Notes under the pieces: model-generated
The model's database searches: none
The model's input: only the letters and a program-made list of their open reading frames with translations
Told to the model about the DNA's origin: nothing
Source: Phoronis australis
Taxonomy: Eukaryota > Phoronida > Phoronidae
DNA length: 64,000 bases
Reading direction: 5' to 3'
NCBI GenBank assembly: GCA_002633005.1
Contig: NMRA01000189.1
Coordinates: forward strand, 100,264-164,263
Shown: piece by piece, positions 24,722 through 36,914 of the stretch
Numbering within the stretch: the first letter of the stretch is position 1
Layout: every line of letters starts with the position of its first letter
Translations under genes and position numbers: made by a program

Positions 24722-25035
24722 TAAACCAATTTGGGATTTGGCTTTTAAATGTGGGAGAAAGGATTTTGTAAAATGCTGTGTTGTTGCCATCTGTGGCTGC
24801 CTTTTCTGACTAGTGACATGTTGCAAAGTATAAGGGCAAAATTGAAATGTGTAGCCTGTATTGCATCATACAAATTCCAAAATTTTGGGCATGGTTATTT
24901 TGCTAACTTTCTAGTAATTCTTGGATTTGGAATGGCTGGCCCTGTATTACCTTGTCTAAAATTTGGTACAAGCTCTGACCTTAAGCAAAGTATTTATAAT
25001 ATTTCACTGTACCGAAACGGAGAATTTATACAACA
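24722..25035. mobile_element. MITE of the CTCCAATTTGGGACA family
   Basis: The left end ACCAATTTGGGATTTGG and right end ACGGAGAATTTA are degenerate inverted ends. The internal phrase AAATTTGGTACAAGCTCTGA near 24959 recurs at 44550 as AAATTTGATACAAGCTCTGA. The plus-strand frame at 24749-25069 lies within it and is not supported as a gene. Confidence 0.5.
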
Positions 25036-26471
25036 CTTGTTATTTTTAACTGGGAACATTATGTTATAGACCCACATCAGACTCCCGTCAGTTTTGTATA
25101 TTGAATATTGTCTACAGAAGGAATGCATTACTGTTGTTAGTTATAAAGAAACAGTCATTGAAGACAAGACCTAACTGACCTTAAGCTAATCTACAGGTGA
25201 TGCCAAGATGACAGTGATTGATTTAAAGACTGATGAACCCTGTTATTGTCTTGGTAACCTGAGTTCTGCTCTGTTTTCACTACTCTCACTAATTGGATCA
25301 GCTGTGTAACAGGGATGCTAGAATGTGTGTAATGTAAACCACCAGATATGATGTGTATTGAGTGAGATATTGTTGATTGTAAGTCACCCCCTTTGCTCAA
25401 CACATTCCGTTTTTATGTCAGTGAAAAAAAAGAGTATTCTGGAGTTGGAAATTTTGGGTCGGCTTGGTTGTGCCACTCCAGGTGTTATAGTATTATGGTT
25501 CATCTTGTCTGGTGTAATGATTAGTCATGTGGACTTACAGAGAGCATTTATGGGATATTAGTGTTGACCAAGTGCTAGTTGTTTTTGTTTTTTTTTTAAT
25601 ACGATTATTTACCCAGAAAGCATATCATTAGTGATTAGTAGATATGGCTGGGGTTGGATGGCCCTAACTACATAAGTGCTACTTGTTAACGATCTTATAA
25701 CCACAAATCTGGTTTCGACAAATTAGATATTTTAATATCTTTAAAAAGACTTTCTCACACAGCTCTCTAAAACCAAATAATGCCTTGACGCATTGTAACC
25801 CTCCTCAACCCCCTAAAAAATGAGGAGTGAAATTTCAAATCTGCTTATAAAGTTTGCTATATGAGGTCAAACATAGTCTAGGCTTTAGGCGAGACAACAA
25901 CATTTGTAGGGAAAAACCAACCACCAAGAACCATGATATCCATTCTGCTACACTGAGTATGCATGTATATGCTTATAGCTGAATACTACCCTAGGCTTAT
26001 TACTCAAGTGAGATGTCAATGGTGCATAACTATCAGGGAACATAACAGTATTGGTTGAAATCACTAGAACAGTTTAGTATCCAGACAATTTTCCTCCCTT
26101 GTGGACGTTCTCACTAACAGCATTCTTTTTTCATTCTTGTTTCATGTGCCGTAACTGCAATCTTCCAACTACATTTTTTCTCATGAACTGCATGTGTTTA
26201 CTAGAGCCATGCCATGAAATATCACAATGAATCCCTTATTCATGGGTTTTTACCCACATATGCTGTGTAGGGCACGTTGCTCTGCTGATTCCATACCTAA
26301 ACACTAGATGGCGTGGCAGTCACCTGTTAGGCAGGAAAACTCAATTTAGTTCAGTCTGTAACATTTTTGGCGTAGTGATAATGAGCTTAAATCTCAATAG
26401 GTAAAAGATGAAGTATATAATGTGGATGATGAGAAGGCTCTTTTGCTTGTCAATGGACAGCTGTTGAACGA

Positions 26472-26782
26472 GAGGTGTGGCAATAGACAATGTACCACTG
26501 CTGAACGATGTGAGAGGTGTGGCAATAGTCAATGGACCACTGTTGAATGACATGAGAGGTGTGGCAATAGTCAATGGACCACTGTTGAATGACATGAGAG
26601 GTGTGGCAATAGTCAATGTACCACTGCTGAACGATGTGAGAGGTGTGGCAATAGTCAGTGGACCACTGTTGAATGACATGAGAGGTGTGGCAATAGTCAA
26701 TGGACTACTGTTGAATGACACGAGGTGTGGCAATAGTCAATGTATCACTGCTGAACGATGTGAGAGGTGTGGCAATAGTTAA
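26472..26782. repeat. 42-bp minisatellite, 8 copies
   Basis: Head-to-tail copies start with GGTGTGGCAATAGTCAATG near 26474, 26516, 26558, 26600, 26642, 26684, 26725 and 26767. Two variants (ACCACTGTTGAATGACATGA and ACCACTGCTGAACGATGTGA) are interspersed. Because 42 is a multiple of three, the array stays open on both strands, giving false ORFs at 26341-26733 and 26477-26782. Confidence 0.95.
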
Positions 26783-27049
26783 TTGGAATAATGGTCTCTA
26801 GTTTGTAGAGAATATAGAAGAGTCTGGTGACGTGTCTAACTACTGCCTTGGTTATTGCAATTTAACATCAATTAAAGTAGTTTATTCATCATCATTCTAA
26901 AGCTTTGTAAAGTTTTAGTGTTGCATAGTGAGTTGGAACAATGATAAGAAATTGACTAGCTGAGTGGTTCGTGATCTATCATTCTTTAATTGTCGGACCC
27001 AGCTGTGTTATCAGCCAATTAAGCTTTTGAATACTGAATACTGTGGTAA

Positions 27050-27425
27050 GCTATTCCTAGTTTGGGACAATCTATAACATTTGGGTGACCAAAATTCAAT
27101 ATGAAATTGATTTTTTTATTGTGAAGGCTGGGGCATTGGCAATTTTAGCGTTCATTATATTTCTCAAAATATTTAGGAGTTGAATTTTGTATCAACAGAG
27201 TCTCAAAGCAGATTTGGCTGTTCCAACAATCATCAGAAATAGACACCAATGCGACATTTTTATGTTAAGTGTGGAATATCAAGGAAATGGTTTCTTTATT
27301 GCCGTTGCTCATAATTCTTGAATTTGGAAGGGCCAATATTGAGTATTGTGAAATGTGGTACACTAGCGGCAATCAATAGCAAAATAATTAGTTTTGACTG
27401 TTCCAAACTTGGGAATTGTCAGTCA
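27050..27425. mobile_element. MITE of the CTCCAATTTGGGACA family
   Basis: The left end CCTAGTTTGGGACAATC and right end TTCCAAACTTGGGAATTG are inverted relative to each other. The internal phrase GGGCCAATATTGAGTATTGT parallels the copy at 44270-44618. Confidence 0.5.
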
Positions 27426-28983
27426 TGTAATAATAATAGCAACAAAAGTGTTGGATTAGGGATGATGGGTATTGTAGTTCACAAAGTGTATGAAGTGTAC
27501 ACCATGTACTATCATACATCCTGTGATACTGAAGCAAAAATGTCATAGTAAAGTAGCAAGTGGTCCATTGGTGTGTTTAAATTCTCTAGTCCCATATATG
27601 CTGCGTGGTGATCTTCAATTGTTTGAATTCTCTAGTCCTATGCAGTGTGGCGATCTTCAATTTTTTAAATTCTCTAGTACCATATATGCAGTGTGACGGT
27701 CTTCAAAAGACTGGTGATGTACATTGTGCTGATTAAAGCATTTGCTAATCTAACATTTCAGACGTCGCTTTAATCAATTAGTTGTGTCAGAATAAACAAT
27801 GATTTAAAATGAATATTGATTTTTGAAAGTTGGATGTGTTGTCATGGATTCATCTAATTGTTCTTTGCTGTTGACCAGAATTGTAGCCTCGCTTCTTCTT
27901 ATTAATGTTTTATATGGTTACAACACCACAATATATTGCTGTCCACTAATTACTTCATATTAATAATTTTTCATTCAGTTCTTTACGTGTTTGTTCAGTT
28001 CCCAAGACAGATCGCCAATGTATGCTTAGTACTTGTGCTATGTATTGATCAGTGCATAGGATTGTCAAGTGATTCAGTTTGTGAAGGCTTCAGGCTACAA
28101 TGTTTATAAACATTTGAACAATTATATACAATAATGCACATTGGATAGAATCTTGTTCTGTGAAACTGTTTTGTGGTAAAAGTTTCTTCATTGCAGACCT
28201 CGTGAAAGTTTGGGTCGAGTTAGCTTAGAAACTAATATGGCTGTTGGACAGACCCAGCCGTAGAATGTATCAGAGCAGCACAAGACTGCACTCATTTTGT
28301 GTTCTGGAACCAACAGTATATAGTCCTCTGCTCAGGTCTCAGTGGTTCTTGGAACTTAACTTAAATTGGAAATGAATGATACTCCACTCATACTTCCATT
28401 TGTCTTGTTGATTTATTCTTGCGTATATAACAGTGTTGAAGTTATTTACAGAACCATCCAGAATACATGGCCACTGGTATTGAACTAATAAATAACATAC
28501 TATGAAGTCAATTCGACTCGTTTCACTTTCACGCCAAGAGGCCGGTATCAGCCAGGCAGATGCACGTGGACTGCAGTGGCTTATATGATTATGTCAACCC
28601 TTTCATATCATTGACGCCTATTCAGTGCTAAATGCTTCAGCTCAATGGTGGGTTGTGTCACTTTAAAACACCAATGAATTTTCTATGGGAGTTGAATGTT
28701 ATCTACACATGTGTGAACTTCGGATCCATTTTAAGTCTAGCCATAAGACCCGCAGGTAGAGTGAAGTTGAGGCTACGAAAGTACCCGAAGTGTTTTGATT
28801 GGATATGGGCAAAGCTTAAACAACTTTATCATTGTGTGGAAGCCAAGCAGACCTACAGTACATGCCGAAAGTATTCAGAGAAAATAACCCAGAATTCCTG
28901 GTCATGACGGCTGGATGGAAGTTGCAATGGAATTCATCATCGGATTAGTCTTCCCTCATGCCTGAAAGTGAAGGGAAAGTAAC

Positions 28984-30238
28984 AAGTAAGGTGATTAAGT
29001 CATTCTGCAGTTAGAATTTTGCTGCCTTAATAGTCATCAATGGTCATTTTTGTTGTTAATGGAATTAACTTTCATGACCACTTGTCTGATTACTTGTGTC
29101 TTGTGTATTGCAATACACTGGTGTGTGCTGCTGAGTTAAAATGTAGCTGGGTTCATATGTTGCAAGCATCAGCCATTTGTGCGTAGTGATTGAGAAATTG
29201 TTCTCCGTGGAGGAAGTGATGCATTGACGTTGTGGTCTGAAGTACAAGGTAAATGTTAGGCTACTCTTAAATATTAATGGGTGAATAGTGCAATAAAAGG
29301 GTATTTTGATCAAGTAAATGCGTAACACTTTACAAGTTTTCTTGTAGTTCTTATTATTTGGTCTGTTGGAGGGTAACTGACTATGTTTGATGTATGCTTG
29401 AAATTAATTGATAGTAATTAACTTCTAGCAAAAAATATGGGGACTGTTTTGCAAGTAAGTGCACTACGGTAAAGTCGCGCGATTTTCGGACGGCCCGCCA
29501 TTTCCGGACAGGAATAAATATTTCCGAAATGAGTTTTTCATAGTCCACGAAATTCGTACAAGGCCCAAAAACTGTTTTTCAATGGTCCTCGAATTTCGGA
29601 CAATGTCATAAACAAGCCGAATATTTCATATTGAGAAAGCGCATCTTTGAAAAGATGAACCAACACTTGTCGGGAACGGTCTTTGTGCGTCGACAACGCA
29701 CATTTCTTATTGGGAAAGCTAGATTTTCAAAAATTAATCGCGCAGACCGTTTGAGTCTCAATGACCTGCAATTAAACTGCTATCAAATGACCGAGTCAGC
29801 AGTGTTGATACTACGATCGCTCATCGAAATAATTTACACCCACGAAATTCGGACACAGTGGAAACCCAAATTTGGAGGTCCGCCAAATTCGGACACCACA
29901 AAAATGATGTTTCGCGAGATTCGCCCAAGAATGAATTTTTTCTATTGGAATTAATTTTGAGTGTCTGAAAATCGCGCAACTTTACCGTAACCACTTGCAT
30001 GTCGTAAAACCATACTGCGGATGTTAGTGACCTATGGGGTTAATTAGGCAGACACTGTGACAAGTTTCACCCCATTGTAGCTATAGGTGTCTGTATTACG
30101 CAATAAAGAATTGGGGTTTTTTGCGATCTTAGTGTTAATATGGAATTACGTTTTTTCAGTGATTTTGGTAGTGCCTTGGGCATCTTACTTTAAAATCTGA
30201 TATCTGATGCAATAATTAGTGTTGAAATTATTTTTTAT
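28984..30238. repeat. First copy of a duplicated segment (carries a MITE)
   Basis: It begins AAGTAAGGTGATTAAGTC and matches 30456-31195 almost throughout. It is about 515 bp longer because of the MITE at 29467-29987. The second copy starts right after a single N (30455), so the pair is best read as two haplotypes of one locus. A diverged relative of the left flank lies at about 37546-37710. Confidence 0.8.
29467..29987. mobile_element. 521-bp TA-flanked MITE, polymorphic
   Basis: The left end CGGTAAAGTCGCGCGATTTT is matched by the inverted right end (reverse complement CGGTAAAGTTGCGCGATTTT). TA lies on both sides (29465-29466 and 29988-29989). The second copy of the surrounding sequence shows the unfilled site CACTAACCACTTGC near 30928, so the insertion boundaries are seen directly. 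The TA duplication and ends fit the Tc1/mariner-pogo superfamily. The plus-strand frame at 29631-29954 has no recognisable transposase motif, so the element is probably non-autonomous. Confidence 0.85.
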
Positions 30239-30455
30239 GATCGACATATGTCCCGGATAATAGATAAATGATACCTGCGTCGCAAGCTCGTTACCAGAGA
30301 TGAAAGGAGACTGATGTAGGCGATATAAGGTCATTTATTATGACTAGTACAATTACAATAAAATGAATACAGGTAAATAAGTATAATAGGTAATCTCTGG
30401 TAAGATGGGCAATAAAAAGCGCCACAGAGATGTTGTAAGACAGCTCATGCCCATN

Positions 30456-31195
30456 AAGTAAGGTGATTAAGTCATTCTGCAGTTAGAATTTTGCTGCCTT
30501 AATAGTCATCAATGGTCATTTTTGTTGTTAATGGAATTAACTTTCATGACCACTTGTCTGATTACTTGTGTCTTGTGTGTTGCCATTCACTGGTGTGTGC
30601 TGCTGAGTTAAAATGTAGCTGGGTTCATATGTTGCAAGCATCAGCCATTTGTGCGTAGTGATTGAGAAATTGTTCTCCGTGGAGGAAGTGATGCATTGAC
30701 ATTGTGGTCTGAAGTACAAGGTAAATGTTAGGCCACTCTTAAATATTAATGGGTGAATAGTGCAATAAAAGGGTATGATCAAATAAATGCATCATGGTTA
30801 ACAAGTTTCTTGTAGTTCTTATTACTTGGTCAGTCTGTAGGAGGGTAACTGACTATGTTTGATGTATGCTTGAAATTAATTGATAGTACTTCTAGCAAAA
30901 AATATGGGGACTGTTTTGCGAATAACCACACTAACCACTTGCATGTCGTAAAACCATACTGCGGAGCTTAGTTTGATGTAAGTGACCTATGGGGTTAATT
31001 AGGCAGACACTGTGACAAGTTTCACTGCATTGTAGGTATAGGTGTCTGTATTACGCAATAAAGAATTGGGGTTTTTTTTGCGATCTTAGTGTTGATATGG
31101 AATTACGGTTTTTCAGTGATTTTGGTAGTGCCTTGGGCATCTTACTTTAAAATCTGATATCTCGTGCGATAATCAGTGTTGAAATTATTTTTTAT
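30456..31195. repeat. Second copy of the duplicated segment (empty site)
   Basis: It follows the N at 30455 and matches 28984-30238 without the 521-bp MITE. Small substitutions and indels separate the copies, as expected between alleles. The minus-strand frame at 30537-30782 mirrors the one at 29065-29328 because of the duplication. Confidence 0.8.
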
Positions 31196-34100
31196 TTTTA
31201 AATGACAAGCATAATGCTCTGGAGATGTTGACTGGTGAGGCCATGATAGTGACCTTGCCGTGACCCAATTTCGAATTCTGGAGAAGGAGATGATCCACGT
31301 TGACTTAAGACAAAGTGCAGTTTCTTTCATTCATGTATCTTTTGCGATGTGTTGAACTTTCTTTCATGCATCTTGTGAATATTCTGGCACATCAAAACAG
31401 TCCATCTATTCTTGAAGAGGAGACACATGCCCGGGGAGATTAAATTAGAAGCATTTAATTTTTTACACTAAATGCTTCATTCAGATTATACAGAGTTGGT
31501 GTAATCCCTTTAAAGTTTTAATGCTGTTTTGATGTCGCATTGCCTTTGATCACAAGTGAATCTAGATTAACTGAAGCAGGTCAAAATGCGTGTGATTGTG
31601 ATAGAATCCAGCAGCAGTGTAGTTTGAATTAATTGAGTGTTTCCTAGAAAAGATGAAAGCCAGGAGTTCAGGTCTGTGTCCGACTCTGTGTTTAATGGAT
31701 GTCTGTAATGACAATTAATGACATGGTGGTCATTGATTATATTATTGAAATAGGCATTAAAATCAACACTTGTTAAATTAGATGTGCTGGTTGAATGTTC
31801 TTCCTGGGTTTGTCTTTTGTGGCATGGACTTAGCAGCACCAGTGTGTAGTCATAAAATAATGTTTACATTTCTCAAATCTTGATTGCTTCCTTCAACAAT
31901 CTGATTTTAGTATGAAGTATTATATCTCAACCTTTGGACTTCATCACGTGCTTGTTGATAATGTGATGTTTCACTTTTTGTTGGTCTCTTGACCGTCAGC
32001 TGCTCAGTCTTTTCTAAATTTTGTCCACTTTGGGAACAGTCCTAAATTATTCAAACAGATTTTGTTGGAAATCTGACAAGTTGTATTGCCGAATCGTGTT
32101 TCAACTAACCTTGTCGATGACATTTGCTTGCTTAACGTTCCATTCCAGAAGTCCATTTTTTCTCTAAAGCAAAATTATTTATACTTTTTCTAAGCTTCGT
32201 TTTTGATGAACACGGATGCAATGTTGGCACATTTATAGGGTGTCCCAGTGGGTGCTAACTTCACTAACTTTACTGCAAACCAGAACATGTGAGTGGCGTG
32301 GATTCCTAGATTTCATATTTGTGCTAAGCAAGTTACTCTGCGCACTTTGACTGTGACCAGCAAAGTGCATCGTGGGTAGTGAGGATAGCAGATGAAACGT
32401 TTGATTGTCAATAGCAATTATGTTAAAAGTTCACCTACAGAGGGAGATGGTGTAGTTTCATGTCATTACTCTTAGTCTGAAAAATTCAAAACAGGTCCTA
32501 CTTTTTACAATTAGTGGCTCTTACATAATGAATTAGTCATTCCCATCTACCACTACGCAGTCTATTCTGACACACGGCTATCATAAGACTTCCCCTGTGT
32601 GTTCACTTAATTTTGTCATGAATTATGCAACAGATTGATTTTTATGGAATTGGCCAAGCTTAGATCCATTAGTGTCATCTGAATGGAGATGGTTTGTGTC
32701 TGTCTATGATATGAGTTTGTTGTCATATCAGTCTGAGTGCTTCACCATCGTGCTGTTTATGAAGAATAGATTTTGATGTGAGTATTTTTTGAAAGTCCAA
32801 TCGTCTTGCTGTTGAAGTTCCGCTATAGTGATTTTGAAAGTAAAACATTATGAAAGCACATTAAAATGTACCAGGTGTCACTCTATGATTATGATTGTGA
32901 TTTCAAATGGCAGCACAAAGTTTGCCATTTATACTGTTTTACCAACTTAATTTTTCCAACCACCATGTGTAACAAATGACGGGCGTTTTCCTGATCTGGG
33001 TTGCATAAAACTTTGATGTTATGGGGTGGAATAATTAGTTTGACTGTTACATAATTGTTTTAAGTTGAGACTGTTTGACAGTGGAAATGTCCACACTGTC
33101 GCACTGTAGAGTGAAATGAATATGTTATGTGTAATGCAAGATGGGCGTGATGCACCATTAACTGGACAGGCTATTGAGCAGGCTAACTGTTCATGAAAAG
33201 TGAATGTAAAACAAACATCTTTAGTTGTTATGCAGCTCTAGTCCTGACACCTTCAGCTTAATGTGTAGAAGTGCGAAATCTCATCTGTGCTATAGACTTG
33301 TGGTGTTCTTTGGAATTTCGACCATATTATGAATAAGTATGCTGACTATTTGCATAGTCTGTTATGATTGAATTACACTATGGCTGCTGTTAATTTGTTA
33401 TCCGCCACCAAATATAAACGACCCTCTTTCCCGTTTCTGGGATAGTAGACGGTATGACATCTACTGATTCCTCGTTGTAGTCAGGTATTGACATGGCTTG
33501 CACAAATCTCACAGTTCCCTTCAGGAATATTCAAATGAGCCAAACTGATTCACCATCCTGTGTGTTTCTATGTATAATACCCATTAGGAATTTGTTCTGT
33601 TTGATCACCACATAGTCATGAATGAAAGCCAACAGTGGCTAAAATAGACTGTGACAAGATATAACGACTAAGCTAGGGTAGAACCATTTTGAGCTGTAAC
33701 AGTGATATGCTTGTCGCTAATGTCCACTTATCATTCTCGCAGTTGCTGTTTAGGAAGTGTCGTGTGATTGGTTCAATTTTTGTAAATGAATGCTTTGAAT
33801 GTTTTAACCAGGTTTCGTCCAATCATGAGCTTCCATTTTCCAATACGAGTCAATCACATGTTGAAGTGAATTGAAAAGTGTGAAGGCTTCCATTCGTCCA
33901 GTTGAAGTCTGTCAACTGCAGTGACTAGTAAGCTGAAATTTCCTCAACAAACAAATCAATGAATGTGGAGTGTACATAGCTGTAGACACAGTGTTGTCTC
34001 AAATTCAACTTTCTTCTGTTGCGGAGATAGAAAAACGTAATGATGATTAACTGAATGATTTTGTTGTAAAAATTGTGATTCGCATGCTAGCAGTGAACTA

Positions 34101-34608
34101 TAGTTTGATATTAGTGCCACGCAGATTAACGGCACGGTAGAATCTCAACCATTTAGGACGCAATATGGCGGACAAGTGAAATTTTATTGCCTCCTTTTAT
34201 TATGAACCATACATAGCACCTTAGTGATGCTTTACCATATTACCGGTACGTTCTTTTCTGTAGGTGCCATCTGACATTTTGAAAAATTGCTGCATTCACA
34301 GCAAATTGTTAGAAGTCTTTGAAAATGAAAGAAGGGACAATAATGGCAGTTATTTTTGTTTGAAATTGGTGATATTTTATCATAATTATTGCAGAATCAG
34401 TCACAGGTGAAGTGGTATTGTAAAATAAGGCTATAATGAGTGTGTTATATCAGACACCAGATTGTGTATTGTCCAGCAGTAGACCACTCAGTATCCCTCT
34501 TGACATTTCTTAATTCCTTCAGCTCATCAGTGTTACAGCCAGCTCATCAGTGATACAGCGTGAATAATTTAGCCAGTGTTTACTGATGGCAATCGATGTT
34601 CATTTCAG
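31196..34608. other. Intergenic stretch, nothing clearly coding
   Basis: AT-rich sequence with no recognised gene. Near 34133-34330 is a single-ended copy of the CAGTARAATCTC MITE family (CGGTAGAATCTCAACCATTT). The short frames at 31567-31839 and 33689-33874 have no splice or family support. Confidence 0.5.
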
Positions 34609-34676
34609 GACCAAGAGATAGTGACCCAGTCAGAAGTGACCCATGGAATGACTATATCGGATCAATACTGAGGTTG
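34609..34676 (+). CDS. Candidate isolated exon of unknown gene
   Basis: A good acceptor (GTTCATTTCAG) and a good donor (TTG|GTGAGT) bound a 68-base open stretch, phase 1 in and phase 0 out. It encodes PRDSDPVRSDPWNDYIGSIL plus RL. The acidic/Arg-rich composition looks protein-like, but no partner exon is recognised. Its exit phase would fit the synapsin exon at 40356, so an alternative 5' exon of synapsin is one possibility. A chance open stretch is another. Confidence 0.25.
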
Positions 34677-34819
34677 GTGAGTAGTGGTCTTGTCAAGTGG
34701 CCAGTCTTTGATCCTATTGATTTTTGGAGTTTTCACGACTTGCTTGTCATTGATGGCTGTGTGGTTCTCAGTCCCATGTGAACTCGTTTACACGAACTGA
34801 AGACATTTGTGAAATGAGC

Positions 34820-34866
34820 CTATTTGCCGTGGGCGCATTTCAATGCTCTGCATCGCTCTTGTTAAA
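34820..34866. repeat. Solitary right end of the composite element
   Basis: CCGTGGGCGCATTTCAATGC followed by CTCTGCATCGCTCTTGTT matches the right ends near 10715-10745 and 47595-47632, without subrepeats to its left. Confidence 0.5.
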
Positions 34867-35612
34867 TATTTTTAAGAGGGCCATTATCAAAAGTCATGCG
34901 AGTGGCCAGATGATATGGCAATTGTGAACACACTTCTGCATTTTTATAGAAAATCCGCTTGCGATCATGACCTTAATAAAGCTTTTGAGATGTGACCGCC
35001 GTGGCTGATGAAACAGGCTAGTGAACAGTAATAGGCAGAACAAGTGGGTTTCCGAGCCAATATGTCAAAAGACAAAAAGCTTATTAAAGTTGACATCAGC
35101 CTTGTAACTAGAATAGTCTTAAATACGATCAGTACGAATCTACTGTAATATATACGTAACTATTGGGAGTTAAAACTACTAGAACGTGTTATGAGAGTAA
35201 TAGACGTAATTCGATTTTCATTTTCAGCCAGCTTAACTGGCCGAAATGTAACTTCAAGCATATGAAAAATTCTTGAATTGACTTTGAATTAACATTTTCT
35301 GTTCTTTTAATGGAAAACTTAGTCACTGAGTGGCACAGTTTTAGCTTAGAAATTGAAAATTTTAGTATTTAGTTCTACAATCGTAACGAGAAAATGCAAG
35401 TCACGTTTTGAACTGTACCAAAATTGTGTGCCCGTACTTGTGTTTCTACAAAACATGTAATCGACAAATGTCGAATGTTAATGTTGACCCAAAAAACCCT
35501 GGAGTAAAATCAATGGGCAAATAATGTTAGCAAATTATTTATGCAGTTTGCCTGTGTCAATTTCTTTTCACTTGCTTGATGTTGTAACCGTAATGTTTAT
35601 GGAAAAGATTTA

Positions 35613-36912
35613 CCGGGGTTTTCCCTAGATAAGCCCACTCGACAAATTGCTCATGTGCCTTTATTCGGAAAATTATGCCAATTAAACGCCCATGTTGCAA
35701 CTTCTCGTGTCAAGTGTCTAGATAGTGGAGCGTTTATTCGGAAAATTTTCTCTTATATAAAAGCTTACTTAGCGTCAACTTTTAGTCACAAATTCAGTTT
35801 TTGGAGAATTTATCATTTATAAAATCGAACAAAGTGTTGCCGAACTATGTGTTTATTAACATAAAATTTTCAAAAAACAACTTTAAGTAAAAAAAACAGT
35901 GAGGAAACCTCTCAATCTACGTGTATTCAGTCCATGTCAATGTTTTCACCCAGCTCGTTCTCCGAGTGACTCTTTCCATCTCCGAGTCAATGAAGAGATC
36001 CAGTGACCCGCGTTGTACCCCATGTGTTTGCAAATCTGGGCGTTGAGGAATAAGGTAGAGACAATTTGTCCGTCAGCAGCTACAGTATGCCGCAACATTC
36101 AAAAGCTCTGATAATGATGTCTTGCGGGATTTGGTGCATGGCTGACTATACAAATTCTCATAGGATGTGGGACGGCGATACCCTTCCGGGGTATATTCTT
36201 TCTCGCCGTTTCAAGCCAATACTGATACTGATCTCGCAACCTGTAGCTTTGAACGGGGCATTAACAAGAACATCAAGTGGCTGAAGGAAACAGGTCATTC
36301 TGGCTGGAATTATCTTGACGTCAATATTCAATTTTTGAAACTCTGCGAATACAGTTTCTGCCCAGGGGCTCCGGTGTGCATTCATAAGCAAAACGGATTG
36401 GGCAGTGTTGAAATAAGGACCTCGCCTCGTCATTACTGTCTGTATGTATTGCATTATAAGAGACTCGTTCATGAATCCTCTACCTGGACTTCAATGTTAA
36501 TGGGTACACGCTTCATCGGTAAGGCATGAAAGTAGTCAAAGACGGACTTACCGTTGGGCACATACCGACAGAGCTGGCTCGAATTTGTTATTTTTTCACA
36601 GTACGATGTGGGACTCAGTAATCAAGCCGACGTTCATAGAATTTCTACCACGAGGAGGTCTAGAAGTGTCACGCACATTAATTTTCTTGTCCCGCTGCGC
36701 AGATATTGCAACAACTGGCGTTGTTATCAGGTATCAACGTACTCAGAACAGTCTCTTTAAGGACTACCAATCCACCTAGAAGGGTTGTTTCCCTTACAAA
36801 AATACAAATCACGCTTCATGCTGGTATTTACGTAGCCCAAGTTCTGACTTTCCGTTTACTTGCCCCCCTTTTCCAAATAAATGCCCAGGGGCTTATCTAC
36901 GGAAAACCCCGG
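35613..36912. mobile_element. Complete, decayed pogo/Tigger-type DNA transposon
   Basis: Terminal inverted repeats CCGGGGTTTTCCCTAGATAA (left) and CCGGGGTTTTCCGTAGATAA (reverse complement of the right end) differ at one base. TA flanks both ends (35611-35612, 36913-36914). A transposase relic lies on the minus strand inside. At 1300 bp the element is too short for a full pogo transposase, so it is internally deleted as well as frameshifted. Confidence 0.85.
36050..36472 (-). pseudogene. Pogo/Tigger-type DDE transposase, C-terminal part, broken
   Basis: The minus-strand frame at 36158-36472 contains VLLMNAHRSPWAETVFAEF, then a stretch ending IIPARMTCFLQPLDVLVNAP. This matches the second half of the DDE_1 catalytic domain of pogo/Tigger transposases (hydrophobics-D-SFRAH, then IP.G.T..LQPLDV..N.PF). 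The expected catalytic Asp before the small residue and His is Asn here. After a frameshift, the conserved C-terminal piece IPQDIIIRAFECCGIL is found at about 36098-36145. Upstream (36480-36840) only scrambled frames remain, and no helix-turn-helix DNA-binding domain is visible. Not functional. Confidence 0.75.
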
Positions 36913-36914
36913 TA

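Noticed and set aside
26341-26782. Repetitive ORFs on both strands (for example SFNSGPLTIATPL units)
   Set aside because: They arise because the 42-bp minisatellite is a multiple of three; there are no splice sites, start context or homology.
26472-26782. Regularly spaced repeats as a CRISPR array
   Set aside because: The whole unit repeats without unique spacers, and the window is animal DNA. The same applies to 1889-2152 and 57852-58310.
28632-28907. 91-residue plus-strand ORF
   Set aside because: No recognised domain and no splice or UTR context; its end lies next to a dispersed repeat (a relative is at 37546).
29631-29954. 107-residue ORF as the transposase of the 521-bp MITE
   Set aside because: No DDE or DNA-binding motif is visible, and the element is too short for a transposase of this superfamily.
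36167-36529. 120-residue plus-strand ORF
   Set aside because: It overlaps the minus-strand transposase relic, which has clear DDE-domain motifs; the plus frame has none.
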